Made by a program: the position numbers and the translations under genes. The notes under the pieces were generated by a model. It had not been told where the DNA came from. It did no database searches and was given only the letters and a program-made list of their open reading frames with translations. A DNA stretch of 64,000 bases from Micropterus salmoides (lineage: Eukaryota > Chordata > Actinopteri > Centrarchiformes > Centrarchidae): positions 28,306,676 through 28,370,675 of the forward strand of contig NW_024044348.1 in assembly GCF_014851395.1 (NCBI RefSeq), read 5' to 3'. Each line of letters begins with the position of its first letter. The first letter of the stretch is position 1. Positions 32,201 through 45,200 of the stretch are shown piece by piece.

Positions 32201-34888
32201 CGATGCGGGCGATAACTTCTTGCCTCTCCTGCAGCAGGGAACCAATCAGGGGGTTTGTCTCGGTTGCGGCAGGCCTCGGGGAGGGGCAGCGGGGTGGTTC
32301 AGTCAAGGAGAAATTCTTAAAAGCTCTCAGTGGCTCAGGGATGGGCCCCTTTGACCTCTCACTGCTGTTGTTGCAAGACCCATAGTCCTCTACTTGTGTG
32401 GGGTCAGACGAACCATTGAGAGCTGAGTACAGCCACTTCCCTGCTTTACTTGTGGGAAGTGGAGAGGGGGAGTGGGAGCGGGAGGGCGTGGGGGAGTGGG
32501 AGGACCTGTGGAACAGTGGGGAGCCCTGACGTTGGGGGATGTTGACCTGCGGAAGCTCACCATTCTGATACACGTGGTCTTCACCGGGCTCCTGGCTCTT
32601 CTTGCTGTAAGGAGGTGGCACAGCAGTGTGGGGAAGGCTATTGATGGGTATGTTGTTGATGGGAAGATTAGGAATGGGTAATCCATTGAGGAGAAGGCCA
32701 GACATGGAGTTGGAGCTCTTGCTGTACATGTTGGAGTTGTGAAGGAGGTCGTCTTTGCTGGGGTCCTGCCTCTTTTTGAGGGTGGGTGGGCCACCATGGC
32801 TGTTGAGGTTTGGGTTGAGGCTGGGGGTCTTGCTGTAAAGTGGAGGCAGGCCGGTATGGATGCTGCAGGCCAGGGTGGGGTAGGTGGGTTGGCGGGGGAG
32901 TGACTGGACATGAACCTGCAGCGCAACACTTTGGGACACATTGGGGACTGGGAAAATGTGCTCTGAAGGAGGCTGGGAGAACTTCCACACCAGCTCCTCA
33001 TCAGCAGCACTGATCCTGTTTGACACACAGAGAGAGAGAGAGAGATCTTAAAATATCCAGGAATTGTCAGAGCCCTCAGGGATATGGCTTTACTTCCTCT
33101 AATTCAATTTTGAAAACAGCACAGCACACAAGACTTACACTCATATACGTGTTTGATAATAATCTGGTCCAGCAGCCTCAGTGAAAAGCCTTCAGCCCAC
33201 CAGTGTCAAAGTCTTCAGTAAGTGTTATGTCTGACCTGTACAGGATGTTTCTGGGGACGATGCCATGGGAGGCGCTGAGCCAGGCGCTGAGCTGGGAGAA
33301 GAAGACGTAGGATCGAACAGCCAACAGCAGCGTCTTCTCCTCAATGAAGCGGTCGCCGCTTCTATTAAAAACACAGAGGTGGAAATGTGCCAGTATGTCA
33401 GGTTAATGAGAAACCAGTTCAAGGATGTGTGTGTGTTTTCAAACACAGTGTTCCCTGTTCCTACAAGTGTCAGTAGGAAAGTGGGCCACTTTGTGAGGGT
33501 AATTAACCCGCTGAGTGCTAAACCACTATTATTTATCATACTTGTATTATTTTATTTAGAATTATATGTATTTTTTTTGGGGGCATTTGTATAGCATTTT
33601 TAGCCTTCACTTTTGCATGTCTCTGTCTAATGGACAATCGAACCCATGTATATGTCATGTAATGACACATTTACAAAGACATTCTTATAGAAACTTATGA
33701 TTTTTTTTTAATTCAGAATGTATTAAACACACAGAAAGTGGGGATTTTATACCTCTTATATGCTTATTAGGGGGGCTACATGGCTTTTCCCAGGGTACAG
33801 CCATTAAGCCAATGTTGTGGTACTGTAGAAATTCATCTGCCATCAGGACTCTATATCTAGGTCTATATGCAGCACAACATCATGCCACTCAGAATAGTGA
33901 TTTATATAAAGTGTTGACACAGATGCACTTTTTGCTGACAAATGATGATGTTGGAATATTTGTAAAAATAAAACATGCAGAGACCTCCCCCATCAACCTC
34001 CCGGATCAAACACTTAGCGAGCAAGATGAGAGGTGGACTGGTTTTACAGCGATGATGCTTGGTGCGCAAACACAGTCAAGATGGACACTGCTTCCCAAAT
34101 GTCAATGTTAATGTAAAGATAAAACCATCTTGTTGCTGCTGTTTACATTCTCCCAAGAGGCAAATTAATAAAATGCACTGCAGAATGTTCAGGGTGTTTA
34201 CGTGTCTGTATATAGCCTTTGTATATAAAATAACTGTATATAGCCTATTGTTTTATTTTACATGTTACCATATTGTAAAACACATGTATTTATCTGTTCA
34301 GTTCTGTTTGTGGCATGAAGGGACTACAAACTTTCGTTTTGTTATAAAACCTTGTGTTGTACACAGGCACTGTGTATATTGGGTATATTATTTGTTTTGT
34401 TATCCTTTCCTTTTTTTGTTCTCATGTCAACGGGAGCACAGTATGTGAAAGCATCAGTAGCGGAAACCAAGGTAATGATAACAAAGGACAGAGGTGGGTG
34501 ATGGGAGGAGGCAGTAACCTTGGAAATACAACATACTGTATTCCTCTTATAACAGCAGAATTTAGCTTGAGCCTGGTCTCCTTTGTGTGAATACAGCTGT
34601 ACAACCTCTCCTATGAAAACGGACACATGTGCCCTTTTCTAGCATGGCCCATGTTTAAGATCATGAGTGAGTGCTTATGTGCGCCTTACTGTCTTGGGAC
34701 TGACTGCAGGGTCCATCTCTCCAGCAGCAGAGCGTCTTGTTTGATGACCGGGTCACTGATGGGGTCACTTGGTGGGCACTCGTCCCCATAGCAACAGTCT
34801 GGCAGGAGCATGACCTCAATCATGATGGGGATGTTATTCCTCCAAAGCAGGATCACCTCCGAACGGGTTCGCCTTGCCTGCCGACACT

Positions 34889-34957
<69 letters not shown>

Positions 34958-37526
34958 GAGGGTTAGCGTTCATAAGCTAATGTCAACATCAGGACCTTGA
35001 AATTTAAGGGCAAAGCAGATGGGACCCAGAAAGAGCCTCATTTAGAGCTGAATTTCTAAGTGACTTTATTTAGGTCACATCTTTTTACTGTATATGCTAT
35101 TCTGTATAGCTATTACAGTGATTAAGTACACCTAATAAAAACTCATGCGGCCCCGCAATAAATCCTACCATTCATGAAGTATATATGTCCAGTTTTTCTC
35201 AGTCGCTTTGGTATATTTCTCAGATCGGAAGTGAAATACCTATAACCACTTGTTCAACCACCACATCATCTTGTCACTTGTGCACATCATAAAAGCAGTT
35301 TCTCATTCTTCTAAATAAACTGCAAATGCTTTTGGCTTTCAGCTGTGCAAATGATTACGTCCAGTTGTCTGGTGGTTCCTACCTTATTAATTGCTTTTGT
35401 CATGTTTTGATCACAATCTATCAGAACTGGTTCTCTGTTGAAAAGTCCCCCAAAACATCTAGGTATAAGTTCATTGCATAAGTCACTACATGCAAAACAT
35501 TGTCAAAATCTGTTGAGCATATTTTCTATACATGTCTGTTATTTTTTGTAAATATGTCCTGAATTGATGAAGATATCTGTGATGTGGATGAGAATCTGTG
35601 GCCCGACTAGGAAAGGGTTTCATTAAGATTTTAATGGTATTACTACTCCTACCAATACTGCAGAATAAACATTGCTTTGTTTTATAAAATGTAAAATACA
35701 TAAAAGAAACAATTATTTACCGCAAAAGACACAGCAATGTTTTGAGCAAATCACTTTTACAAACTCTACTGTTGTAATGATGGAAAACAAACAAAAGAAA
35801 ATACAGTGGAATAGAGCAACACTTTACCAAAAAAAAGTTGCAAAATCTTTAAATGGGTGATTGAATTTATGAACAACCCATAGCTAAACAATCAGCTGGC
35901 TAATGTTTACTTTTAATCATGAACCCATGTTCGCATAACTTCGTTAACACCGTGTGTGTGCTCTAGGCTGCTACATAGCAAAGTAAATGGGGCAACGAGA
36001 GGTGAACTAGGAGCTGGGCAGTCGAAAACTGTGCATTTCTCTGCCCGTATATGATGCACTTTCTGCTCATGTTTCCGCGAGCAGGGTCTCTTGTGTGTGC
36101 TGTAATGTGAGAGAGAGAGAGAGCACGCAGGATTGGAAATAGCGAAAATGCATCGTCTTAATCTCACTACAAATTAGACACGGTTGGTGAGATGAAATGT
36201 GCAAGATAACAGATAAGATAAGCAATAATACATAGGAAATGTATTTTCTTATTTTTTTTTTAATACTGAAAGCAGAACCGATAATGTCGGAGCTTATCGA
36301 TACTACGGTCTTTAATACCAGGTTTCGGTACCCATCCCATCCTAAGGGGTGTTTCCCATGTTTACATGTCTAATTGTTTCATTTATTCCGTTGTGCTTAA
36401 CGGCTAAAGGTTTTGACAGTAAAGACAGTGACATGTTCACAGACTTAAATATTTACTTTTGTGAGATAGACTAAGGATTTTGAGCAAGTTACGGGCTGTT
36501 TCAGGTAATCCACTGTGTAGTGCTATTTGTATGCTCCGTTTAGAGAAATCCTCTTTCTGTTCTGCAAATGTTAAGGATGACTCGAGAAATGCACTAAAGC
36601 AACTACGAAAAACTGTAAAACTATGTTAAAGAGGTATTGATTCAACTTTATAGTCATTTCAGGCTGTAGTTTGTGCTGCTGTTGAACTGTGTTGCATTTT
36701 GCTGTTTCTAATACTTATTAGTGAAGGTTTTGGGTGCAGAGTTCGAGTTGTGTTGGTAAAATTACAGAAAATATACAATTATCTCTGGTATCTCTAATAA
36801 CCAATATGTCAAATGTGCATCCCATTTAATAAGTGGGCCTCACTTAATGCTCATGACTTGAATGACACAAACACAGCAGCAACAACGTCTAGAAAAAAGA
36901 GAGACCGCCTTCTGTTTCCACCGCAGGAAAAGTTAGTATAGTATAGTATGTACATAGGTGTGAGCGCGCACGTGTGTTACCTGTGGCAGTTTGTCACTGC
37001 ATTCATGCTTGTGAAGAGGCGGCATGGCCGACTGGGCCGGTGGACAGTGCAGCCCCTCGGTTCTGCCTTTCACAGAATATTCTGGTGTCCTTCCCTCTGT
37101 GATGAGCAAGGTCAGGAACACCAGGAACTCCTCCGCGTCGTACTCGAAGAACTCCTCTGTTGCATCTAGACAAGGCAGAGAAACAGAGGGTCAGCATAAA
37201 ATCACTTAGCATCTAAAAAGATGACAAGGAACCAATTGGAGGAAAGCAGCAGGTAAACTATTAATTTGCCTATCCTGTCTGGGATAGTACACTGCTGGGG
37301 ACAGTACACCAAAGAAAGCCTGAAAGTCTTTGTTTAGGCTTTTACTTAAGTAGATATGGCTATTTAAATTTGGCCGGAAATACTTGTTTAGAGGTGGGGT
37401 GTGGGGGAAGGCAGTACACGACACAACTTTTCCAGTTTGGCCACTTCAAAGGAATATATTTAGACCTTCAATGTCAGCTGAGGTGAGGGGTGAAGCCACA
37501 CACAGACCTGCTCTCTTTTATTCAAT

Positions 37527-37560
<34 letters not shown>

Positions 37561-38466
37561 GTGACGTCATTCACACTCATTGACAAAGCATTTACAAACT
37601 CAACCATAACGCAAGGCAAAGAACAGAAATGATACGAGTTATGCTGCACCATCCAGTTCTCCACCAGTTTTGCCAGGGTGGGGCTGGGCAAGGCTGTCAG
37701 GGTGACCAGGAACTAGCAGGACAGAGAGCTGAATCACCCTTTCACTATTCAGGACAAGGCTATTCCCCTCTGAATCAACTGCAAGACTCAATTAACTATG
37801 CAGGAGCAGAAAGACTACAGATAAGGAATACTCAGGTGGCTGTCAAAACTAAATTATAGTTCCTGTTGAGCTGCTCTATTGTGTACTATTATTCACAACC
37901 ACATTTATAGCTGTTTATACAAGTTGGGGCAAGATGGGGGGCCGTTGTGCAATGGGTCACCAGTCGAAATGCTAGTAAATTGTAGCTGTGTCACTTTGTC
38001 TTCTGACACAACAAAATTAACAAAATCCTGCTCTGTTTGCGTGATTGAAGCTTAGATCTGAAGTAGTGGTATTTTTAGCAGAAGGTTGCAGTGCCCGTCT
38101 TAGCTCTCTATCTCTTGTACTCCTCCAGAGAAAACTCCCAGAATCCCGTAGGAGGTCAGCTGATTCACAGCAGCTCTGAGAATCACAGCTTTCTTTTTTT
38201 CCACAGCACACAGGCAAAAAACACTGACGTACTGAAGCTGCCTGCCGTACAAGCCCTCCCCCCTGCCTTGACTGAAATTGGTAGTCAAACAAATATTAGG
38301 TCACAATTACGTGGACATATTTATATTATTCGGGTCTGCATAAAGCTAGAAGAACAAAAACACACATACACACAGCCCGTCCTCCTCCCACTAGGGCCTG
38401 GCTGGCTAGAACAGAGTCCCGCTCAGCTGGCTGGCTCTGCAGAAGTGTGAGCTATGAGCTGCTGTA

Positions 38467-38540
<74 letters not shown>

Positions 38541-39151
38541 TCTCTCTCTATGTACGTATTGCAGTCAGCTAGCCAGTCACGCACATTCCTCTCAGGGAAC
38601 TCCTCCTACATGCCTTTAAGCTGCTGCTGCACGTGGGGAGAGGCGCAGTCCAACACAAAACATGAGGAGGGAGGGGAGAGAGGAGAGGGGGGGTCTGTTA
38701 GCCAGCTGTAGGCTGAATAAGCGCAGGGTGAAAGAGATGGAGAGGGAGGCTATATTCAGGGACAATCTCCTTTTCTTTATGGGCTGCAATCGGAAAAGCT
38801 TGAACAAAGGGAGAAAGAGACCAACGGTGGTAGAGCAAAAAGGGAACCAGAGACAAACCAGAAGGAGTAATATATGACAAAGGTCAAGATTCAAGGTCGC
38901 AGAGTTCATTATCTTTACATGATGGTTGGCTTGAATGTACTGGATATACAGTGAGCTGCAGTTAAGGTTTATTTCCCAGTCCAAACTGGGAAATACTCCA
39001 CTTCCTGATCCTATCAGGGGATTTGGGCTAAATGTGACACTCCATGAAGGAGGTGAAGCACAAAAGAGAAAGAAAGCATGGATTGATGAAGGGAAGGAGG
39101 TAAAGGAATTATTAAGGGAGTGGTGGAAAACAGCCTCTGAGAAGCGGTGTG

Positions 39152-39201
<50 letters not shown>

Positions 39202-42200
39202 CGCCAATCATGTGTGCACAGTGGGTGTCCGATTGCTAATTTCTAGCAAAGGCAAACCCAGGAACCCATACATACACCCCTAAAGCACATGAACATCAAC
39301 AAGCACATGAACAGTGACAAACGATACACCATCGCAAACACACAAACCCCACTGAAAACACACACACACAAACACAGCAGGACAAAAGGCTAGTGATGGA
39401 GGTTTTTGGTTAAGGGGCCCAGCCTATGTAAGGATCGATGAGAGCTGTCATTCTTAAGGACGTCACGCCTAATAGAACATTCCTATGAAGCCTACACACA
39501 CACACACACGCACACATCCAACACAAAGAAACACCGCTGGGACGTGATCAGGATGCAGGACAACATAAAAAAAGGCGGAAAAGTAGAAAACCTTTTCCAC
39601 AGACATGATAAGAGTGTGCTGCGTTCAACATACAGAAGCACATTTATATTTCCAAGATGCAGGATGCTGAAATCTTAAAGAGTCAAATCAACCCCCTCTG
39701 TAATGTTTTTAATCCTGTCATTGGTACAAATGGTTAATATCATTCATTTGGGAATTTATGTAACAGTCCGCTTTGTTTACCAATCATTAAGCCTTCGGAG
39801 CGGGGCTCAATGTTCTGTCCTGCCTTTCGCTTCCCCTCCTCCTCTCTTTCCCACCGGACCGTGACCAATTCATCTCTGCCTCTCCATCTCTTTAAACTGT
39901 GAGCTCTGGCTTTCATCGATTCATATTTGCACTTTTTGAATTAATGAAATGTCTGAAAGATGTCTTTTCTGTCTTCCCCCAATTTGTATTGTCCATTCTG
40001 TGTATTTTCCCCCCGCTTGCATTCAATATGAGAAGTACCATAGCAACTACTAGCATGCTTGAGAAATGCAAACAGAAAACACTTCAATCAGGAAAACATA
40101 ATGAGGTTTAGGCCCCTTGTTTAAATAGGACATTTTGCTGATACATCCTGGACTTTGCGGACCTAAACCTAAATACATAACATGCAACGGAATACTGATC
40201 TTTCTCTTTTCCATATGCGTGTGACCCCTCCTCCATCTCCCGATAATGTGTGATGTGAATTATGTAACAGGTCGGATTTAGATTCAGGCTTCTTATTATT
40301 AGACCTGTGACCGTCTGCCACCATGTGCAGCTGGAGTCCTGCCTACAGATCGGCTGGTTCGGCTTGTATACACCCACCCACCCACCCTCTTAGCGGTCTC
40401 TGTGTCCTCGGGCCAAGAGATCACTTTAGAGTCATGTGGGATGGAAAAGGGCCTCCAGGACAAGAGCAGAGGGGGTCAGCCTCGACAGTCAACACTGTTA
40501 TAGTAAAAACACCGTGGAATACACTGACACACCAATTAGTGTGATTCATCATTACCTAGGACCTGTCAGAGAGGGAAATGAACATGTAACATGTCCGTGG
40601 TCAAAGTGGTATGGTTTTTACATTTACATTTATTCATTTAGCTGCCGCTTTTATCCAAAGCGACTTACAATTGCTGTATATGTCAGAGGTCACACGCCTC
40701 TGGACTACTAGGGGTTAAGTGTCTTGCTCAGGAACACAATGGTGTCTCATGGTGGATTCGAACCCCGGTCTCTTACACCAAAGGCATGTGTCTTATCAAC
40801 TGCACCATCACCACCCTTTTGAAGCAAGTAATGTAAAAACATGTTGCTGGATGACTTTTGTTACATTTTGTCCCCAGTAGTGTCTGTTTTAAGAGAGACG
40901 CAGATGGGAAGAAGAAACACTCATTCAGATAAGCGGACCTATTAATCCATGCACTATGGCCACACAATCACTGCGTGGTTGGCCCTCTTTCTATAGCAAA
41001 AGCTGCTCTACTCACCACACACGCACGCACGCACAGCTAATTTGAATGCTGTGTAAGTACCCATATGGCAAAAACCACTCCCACCCTCTGCTGCTCAGCC
41101 ATGATGGTTCTCATGGTGTCCATTTGTTTATGTCCATGTCTCATTTTAATGAAGCACAGAACACTGAGTCTTGTTTTTCTTTTCTCATTAGTGATGCATC
41201 TGTGTTGGGGGACAGGAGGCAAAAGCAAGTGGCAGATGCGAAAGAAGAAAAAAAAGAAGAAGAGTCACAGATCAAAGCCTCAGAGGGAACACAACGCTGA
41301 TGAACTCACCTATAGCTGGGCTACTGGTAATCAAAGACAATATGAGATAAAATACTGCAGGGCAGCAACCAGGGGGAAACGAGGCATACTTCAGAAGGAG
41401 CGAGACAGAAGGTATACACAGATATTGGAAGAGACAGACGAGTAGGGTAGATAGGAAACACACAGAGTTAGTTCAAAAGGCAGACAGGAAGTGATATTAA
41501 CGTTTCCAGTTAACTGTCTGTCAAGTGAATTTCATGCAAATGTTTGAAGCCTCGCAAAATGGCCTATCTGGCAGATTGTGTTGGGGGCAAATAAATTAGA
41601 GAATATTTTAATGTCTGAAGTCACTTTTGAACTGGTGTGCTACAATACTGAACAAATCGTGACTTGGCTGTGGGGGTTTTCTTGAATCTAACAAAAACCC
41701 TCATGCTTCAAGTAAGTGTAACACATCTTGTGCTATTATGAGAAAACGTTACAGGACATCGAATACTTTCTTGAGGTTTTAAGTTCATATGATTTAAGTC
41801 ATGATGAAGACTGATATTATTTTTGTAGGACGTGCGGATGCTAGATAACCAGCCTGCTGGGAGCCTGTGGGTTAAAGGCATTTCCAGGCAGCTTGAGTGC
41901 AGCAGTCTGCTGAGCTCGCTGAGGTGTGTCACGCTAACATGCAGATAAGCCGGCATTGTACATATACTCAAAGGGGTGTGTGATATTTTTTAATTCTATG
42001 CTAAATCCCTCTAATATTCCGCCACATTTGCATTAGCAGGGATCTCAACTGCATCAAAATAGGCACTTCTATTTTCTCTAAAAGTTGCTCGACAAATGAC
42101 AGGACTGTGTCACATCTCTTGAACTGTGCATCTAGAAAGAAACGGAAAAAATTTAACACCATTTCTGTTTTGCTCGTATTGAAAAAGGGTTCCATTCAGT

Positions 42201-45200
42201 TTTTTTGTTGGATGAAAGGAGTCAAAAAAACTTACATGTATGGTCATACTGTTTTGCCATAGTTGGAGCACAATAGTGGTAACAACCAAATAAAAAGTAA
42301 CCACAAAATCCAATATGATGAGGCTGATGCACTGTTTTTGTCAGATCAAATTCTCTTAGGCTCAGGGACATTACTAACATAGTATTTATATTTTCAAATG
42401 GTTACCCTAAGAATAGTGAGACAAAAATCACACTCTCAATTCTGAGTGAGAAATTTCAGATTCTTATTTTCTCATGCATTGTGCAGCCCAAACACACACA
42501 CCCACACCCACACCCACACACGTTCACACACACAGCAGAGGCAGAATGGGAGATTACACCGACAGTTCTTCCATGCTGAATCTCCTTACTGCAGCCCCCT
42601 GGTGAGATACATATAGCCACAACTTGCTAGCTCTCATTTTCTGTTCATCTCCCTCTCCCTCCAAGTGTAGGTTCCTACAATCAACTATTTGATAACTTTG
42701 TGATGGTGTCTGCCAGTAGCACCCATGTTAAAAGGAGCTAATGCTGTGAATGCCTGAAGCCTTGGACACTCCATGGAAAGATAAAAAATAATTGCAACAG
42801 TCTGAGAAAAGTTCCAACAGCCACACGTTACTTGCTTAAATGCTGACACATGCCAAAGCCGGGCTCCAGACTGCAACTATTTAGTCGCATTTTGTGACCA
42901 TTTTCGGAGACAGTGCTATTAAATTTTGTAACTAGGAGCAATATGCCTGCATTTTTTATTATTATTTTATATTTTTTCTCAAATCATTATTGTATATAAT
43001 GTGAAACGTGTCTGTGTGTATGGCCCTTTACGCTCAACTATGCAAGTTAGATAAACCCCGCCTCCCCCTCATATTAAAGCGGGTGTCAGTGTTTACAACT
43101 TTGATGGGAGGATGAAGCGAAACAATCTTTCTGGTAACGTAAAGAGAAATAAAACACCATGAGAGTAAAATGAGGGTAAACATATATTCTCTCCTCTCTA
43201 AATTTGATGTCAGCAAACAACAGTAACGTTAAGTTGATGTGCTAGCTTGCAGTGCATCTCTGTCTAGTCTTGCTAACCAAGCTGCATCTCTTGGTCTGTG
43301 TCTATGTCTTGCTTGCGTTTCAGCACTTAGGGCTGTGTTTTGTGACGCTCCGCCTGCTAAAAGTGAGAGTGAAATATAACCATTTAGCACATTTAATAAC
43401 CTCCAATGAGCAACAGCGTTTATAAATTGCTCAGAAAAGAAACCGCATTGTGTATGAACATATCATCTACATTTTATATTTTCTCCAGTTTCTTATTTAT
43501 GTTAATATTCACTTATCTTAAGATTCAATAGAAAATATTCTATTCACCTAATACTGTTAATCTGTTCTGTAGAGGTCAACTTATTCTTAGACCAACAGAC
43601 AGAGCAAACTGTTTTAAAGGAGGAAGCATTGTAGTGGGAGGACTGGGAGTCAGGTGCGACTGTGTGGCAATGGCATGGCTCAGAAGTCAGGTAGGAGGGC
43701 CCCTTAGCAGAATTTTGCTGAGGGCCCCCAGGGGTTGCATGTCGATTTAAGTGGTGCTCCTAAATTTTGCGCTGGTGCTCCTTTGATTTATACGTACTAT
43801 AGCTGGTAGGCTAAGCTAGCTCTTTAATGTAAAGTTCCACACTCATTTCAAAGTATAGCACAGACAACTCATGGATTATTAACTGTACAACAGGGGGGCT
43901 CCCCTAAAATCCACCACTGGGCTGGGTTTTTGAAAGCTGCCTGGTGTCCACTGTGTGGCTGTCCCAACACTATGAGACACGTGGCCAGCTCAAGTATTCA
44001 AACACACTGGAAGCAAAGCAGGTGGCAGATTTTAAGTGTCAGCAGCCTTTGGCAACTGCATTTCACCACCATGGGAATTGTTTGCAATGCTGTATTTTCT
44101 GTTTCATGGCCAGTGCTGCAGTCTGACCGACTATATTTGGAGACCAGCTGGTCTGTAAGAAAAACTGTATATCCTTCCCCTTTGCATCTGAAGGATTACA
44201 ACTGCTTGCTTATGTTTTTCTTAAAGTGTGTTTTCCTTTCTAACTCTCCATTTTCATGAGCACTTCACAAAGAAGAGTGTGGTTCCAAACATGCTGTGAG
44301 TCCTGAAATATGCGAGGCCACAAAACTTACAGGTCTACATCAGAACAGCGGCTACATCAGAGTGAGCAGTGTCAGTATGTACTGTGTGCATCCATGCACT
44401 CTATGTATATGAATGCGAGTATATTTGTAGTATCCTGTAACATACTGCAGATTTCAGTTGAGAATCCAGCCTTTTAGTCCCCATGTTCTGACATGGTGTT
44501 TACAACTTCATAAGTGCAAATAATGATTGTTCCGAGGTAAGTTGGTGTTTAAAAAACACGCAGCTACTACATAGTCTATTTTAGGGGTATTCAATTAGAA
44601 TTCAAAGAGGTCCAGTTAGAAAAAATTTTCTGAAGCGGAAAGTGCGGAACATCAAAACAACTAACTTGCGTTATCATTCAGTACCATAACATATGTTTTT
44701 AGTCAACAACGGACTGTCAAAACTGCCAAGTTACCACTTTCCTACTTTCTCTTGTTCAGTGAGAAACGTGAGCTCTAGTTTGTCCTTCCTGCTAGCATTG
44801 GAGATCTGAGATATTCTGGTTCTGAACTGCCCGTGGCAAGAATGTACATGTAAAAATCTGTACATTACTTTCGTCTCTTCAATTCGTGTGTGTTTCCAAA
44901 ACGTTTCTGGTGAATCTCACGGACTTGACTCTCAAGCACAGGAATGCACAGATTTTACTGGCTGAGCAGAGTCACATGACACAATTGTAGCACATGCGAT
45001 TGGTCTGTGAGTGTCCTGGTCCGCTAAACCAGCACAGTAAATGCTAGAAAAGCTGCATGGGTTAAAATAGAAATGCCCTGTCACGAGGTAGTAAGTCTCA
45101 ATAATAAATCGGTCCGCCTATTAGTGATATCTGGTCTATTTGTTCCTCAGAATGGTGTTGAAAGGCAAAAGAAAATCAGTGACCATCTTGACAACAGAAC

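Noticed and set aside
32390..33028. 212-codon minus-strand ORF in another frame of atosa exon 5
   Set aside because: Overlaps the true frame, is Pro/Ser/Thr-rich with no conserved motif, and begins upstream of the splice acceptor.
38616..39197. 193-codon minus-strand ORF
   Set aside because: Starts with a Cys-Val run read from the CA microsatellite; the rest has no motif.
40754..40816. tRNA gene on the minus strand
   Set aside because: A and B boxes are present but there is no acceptor stem or anticodon arm pairing, and the sequence continues into a SINE body and ATGTAA tail.
42890..43790. Possible hAT-like element (TAGGAGCA words at both sides)
   Set aside because: End similarity is too short and its orientation unclear; could be chance.
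44585..44650. Possible transposon end (AGGGGTATTCAATTAG)
   Set aside because: Reminiscent of fish hAT-type ends, but no matching second end was seen.
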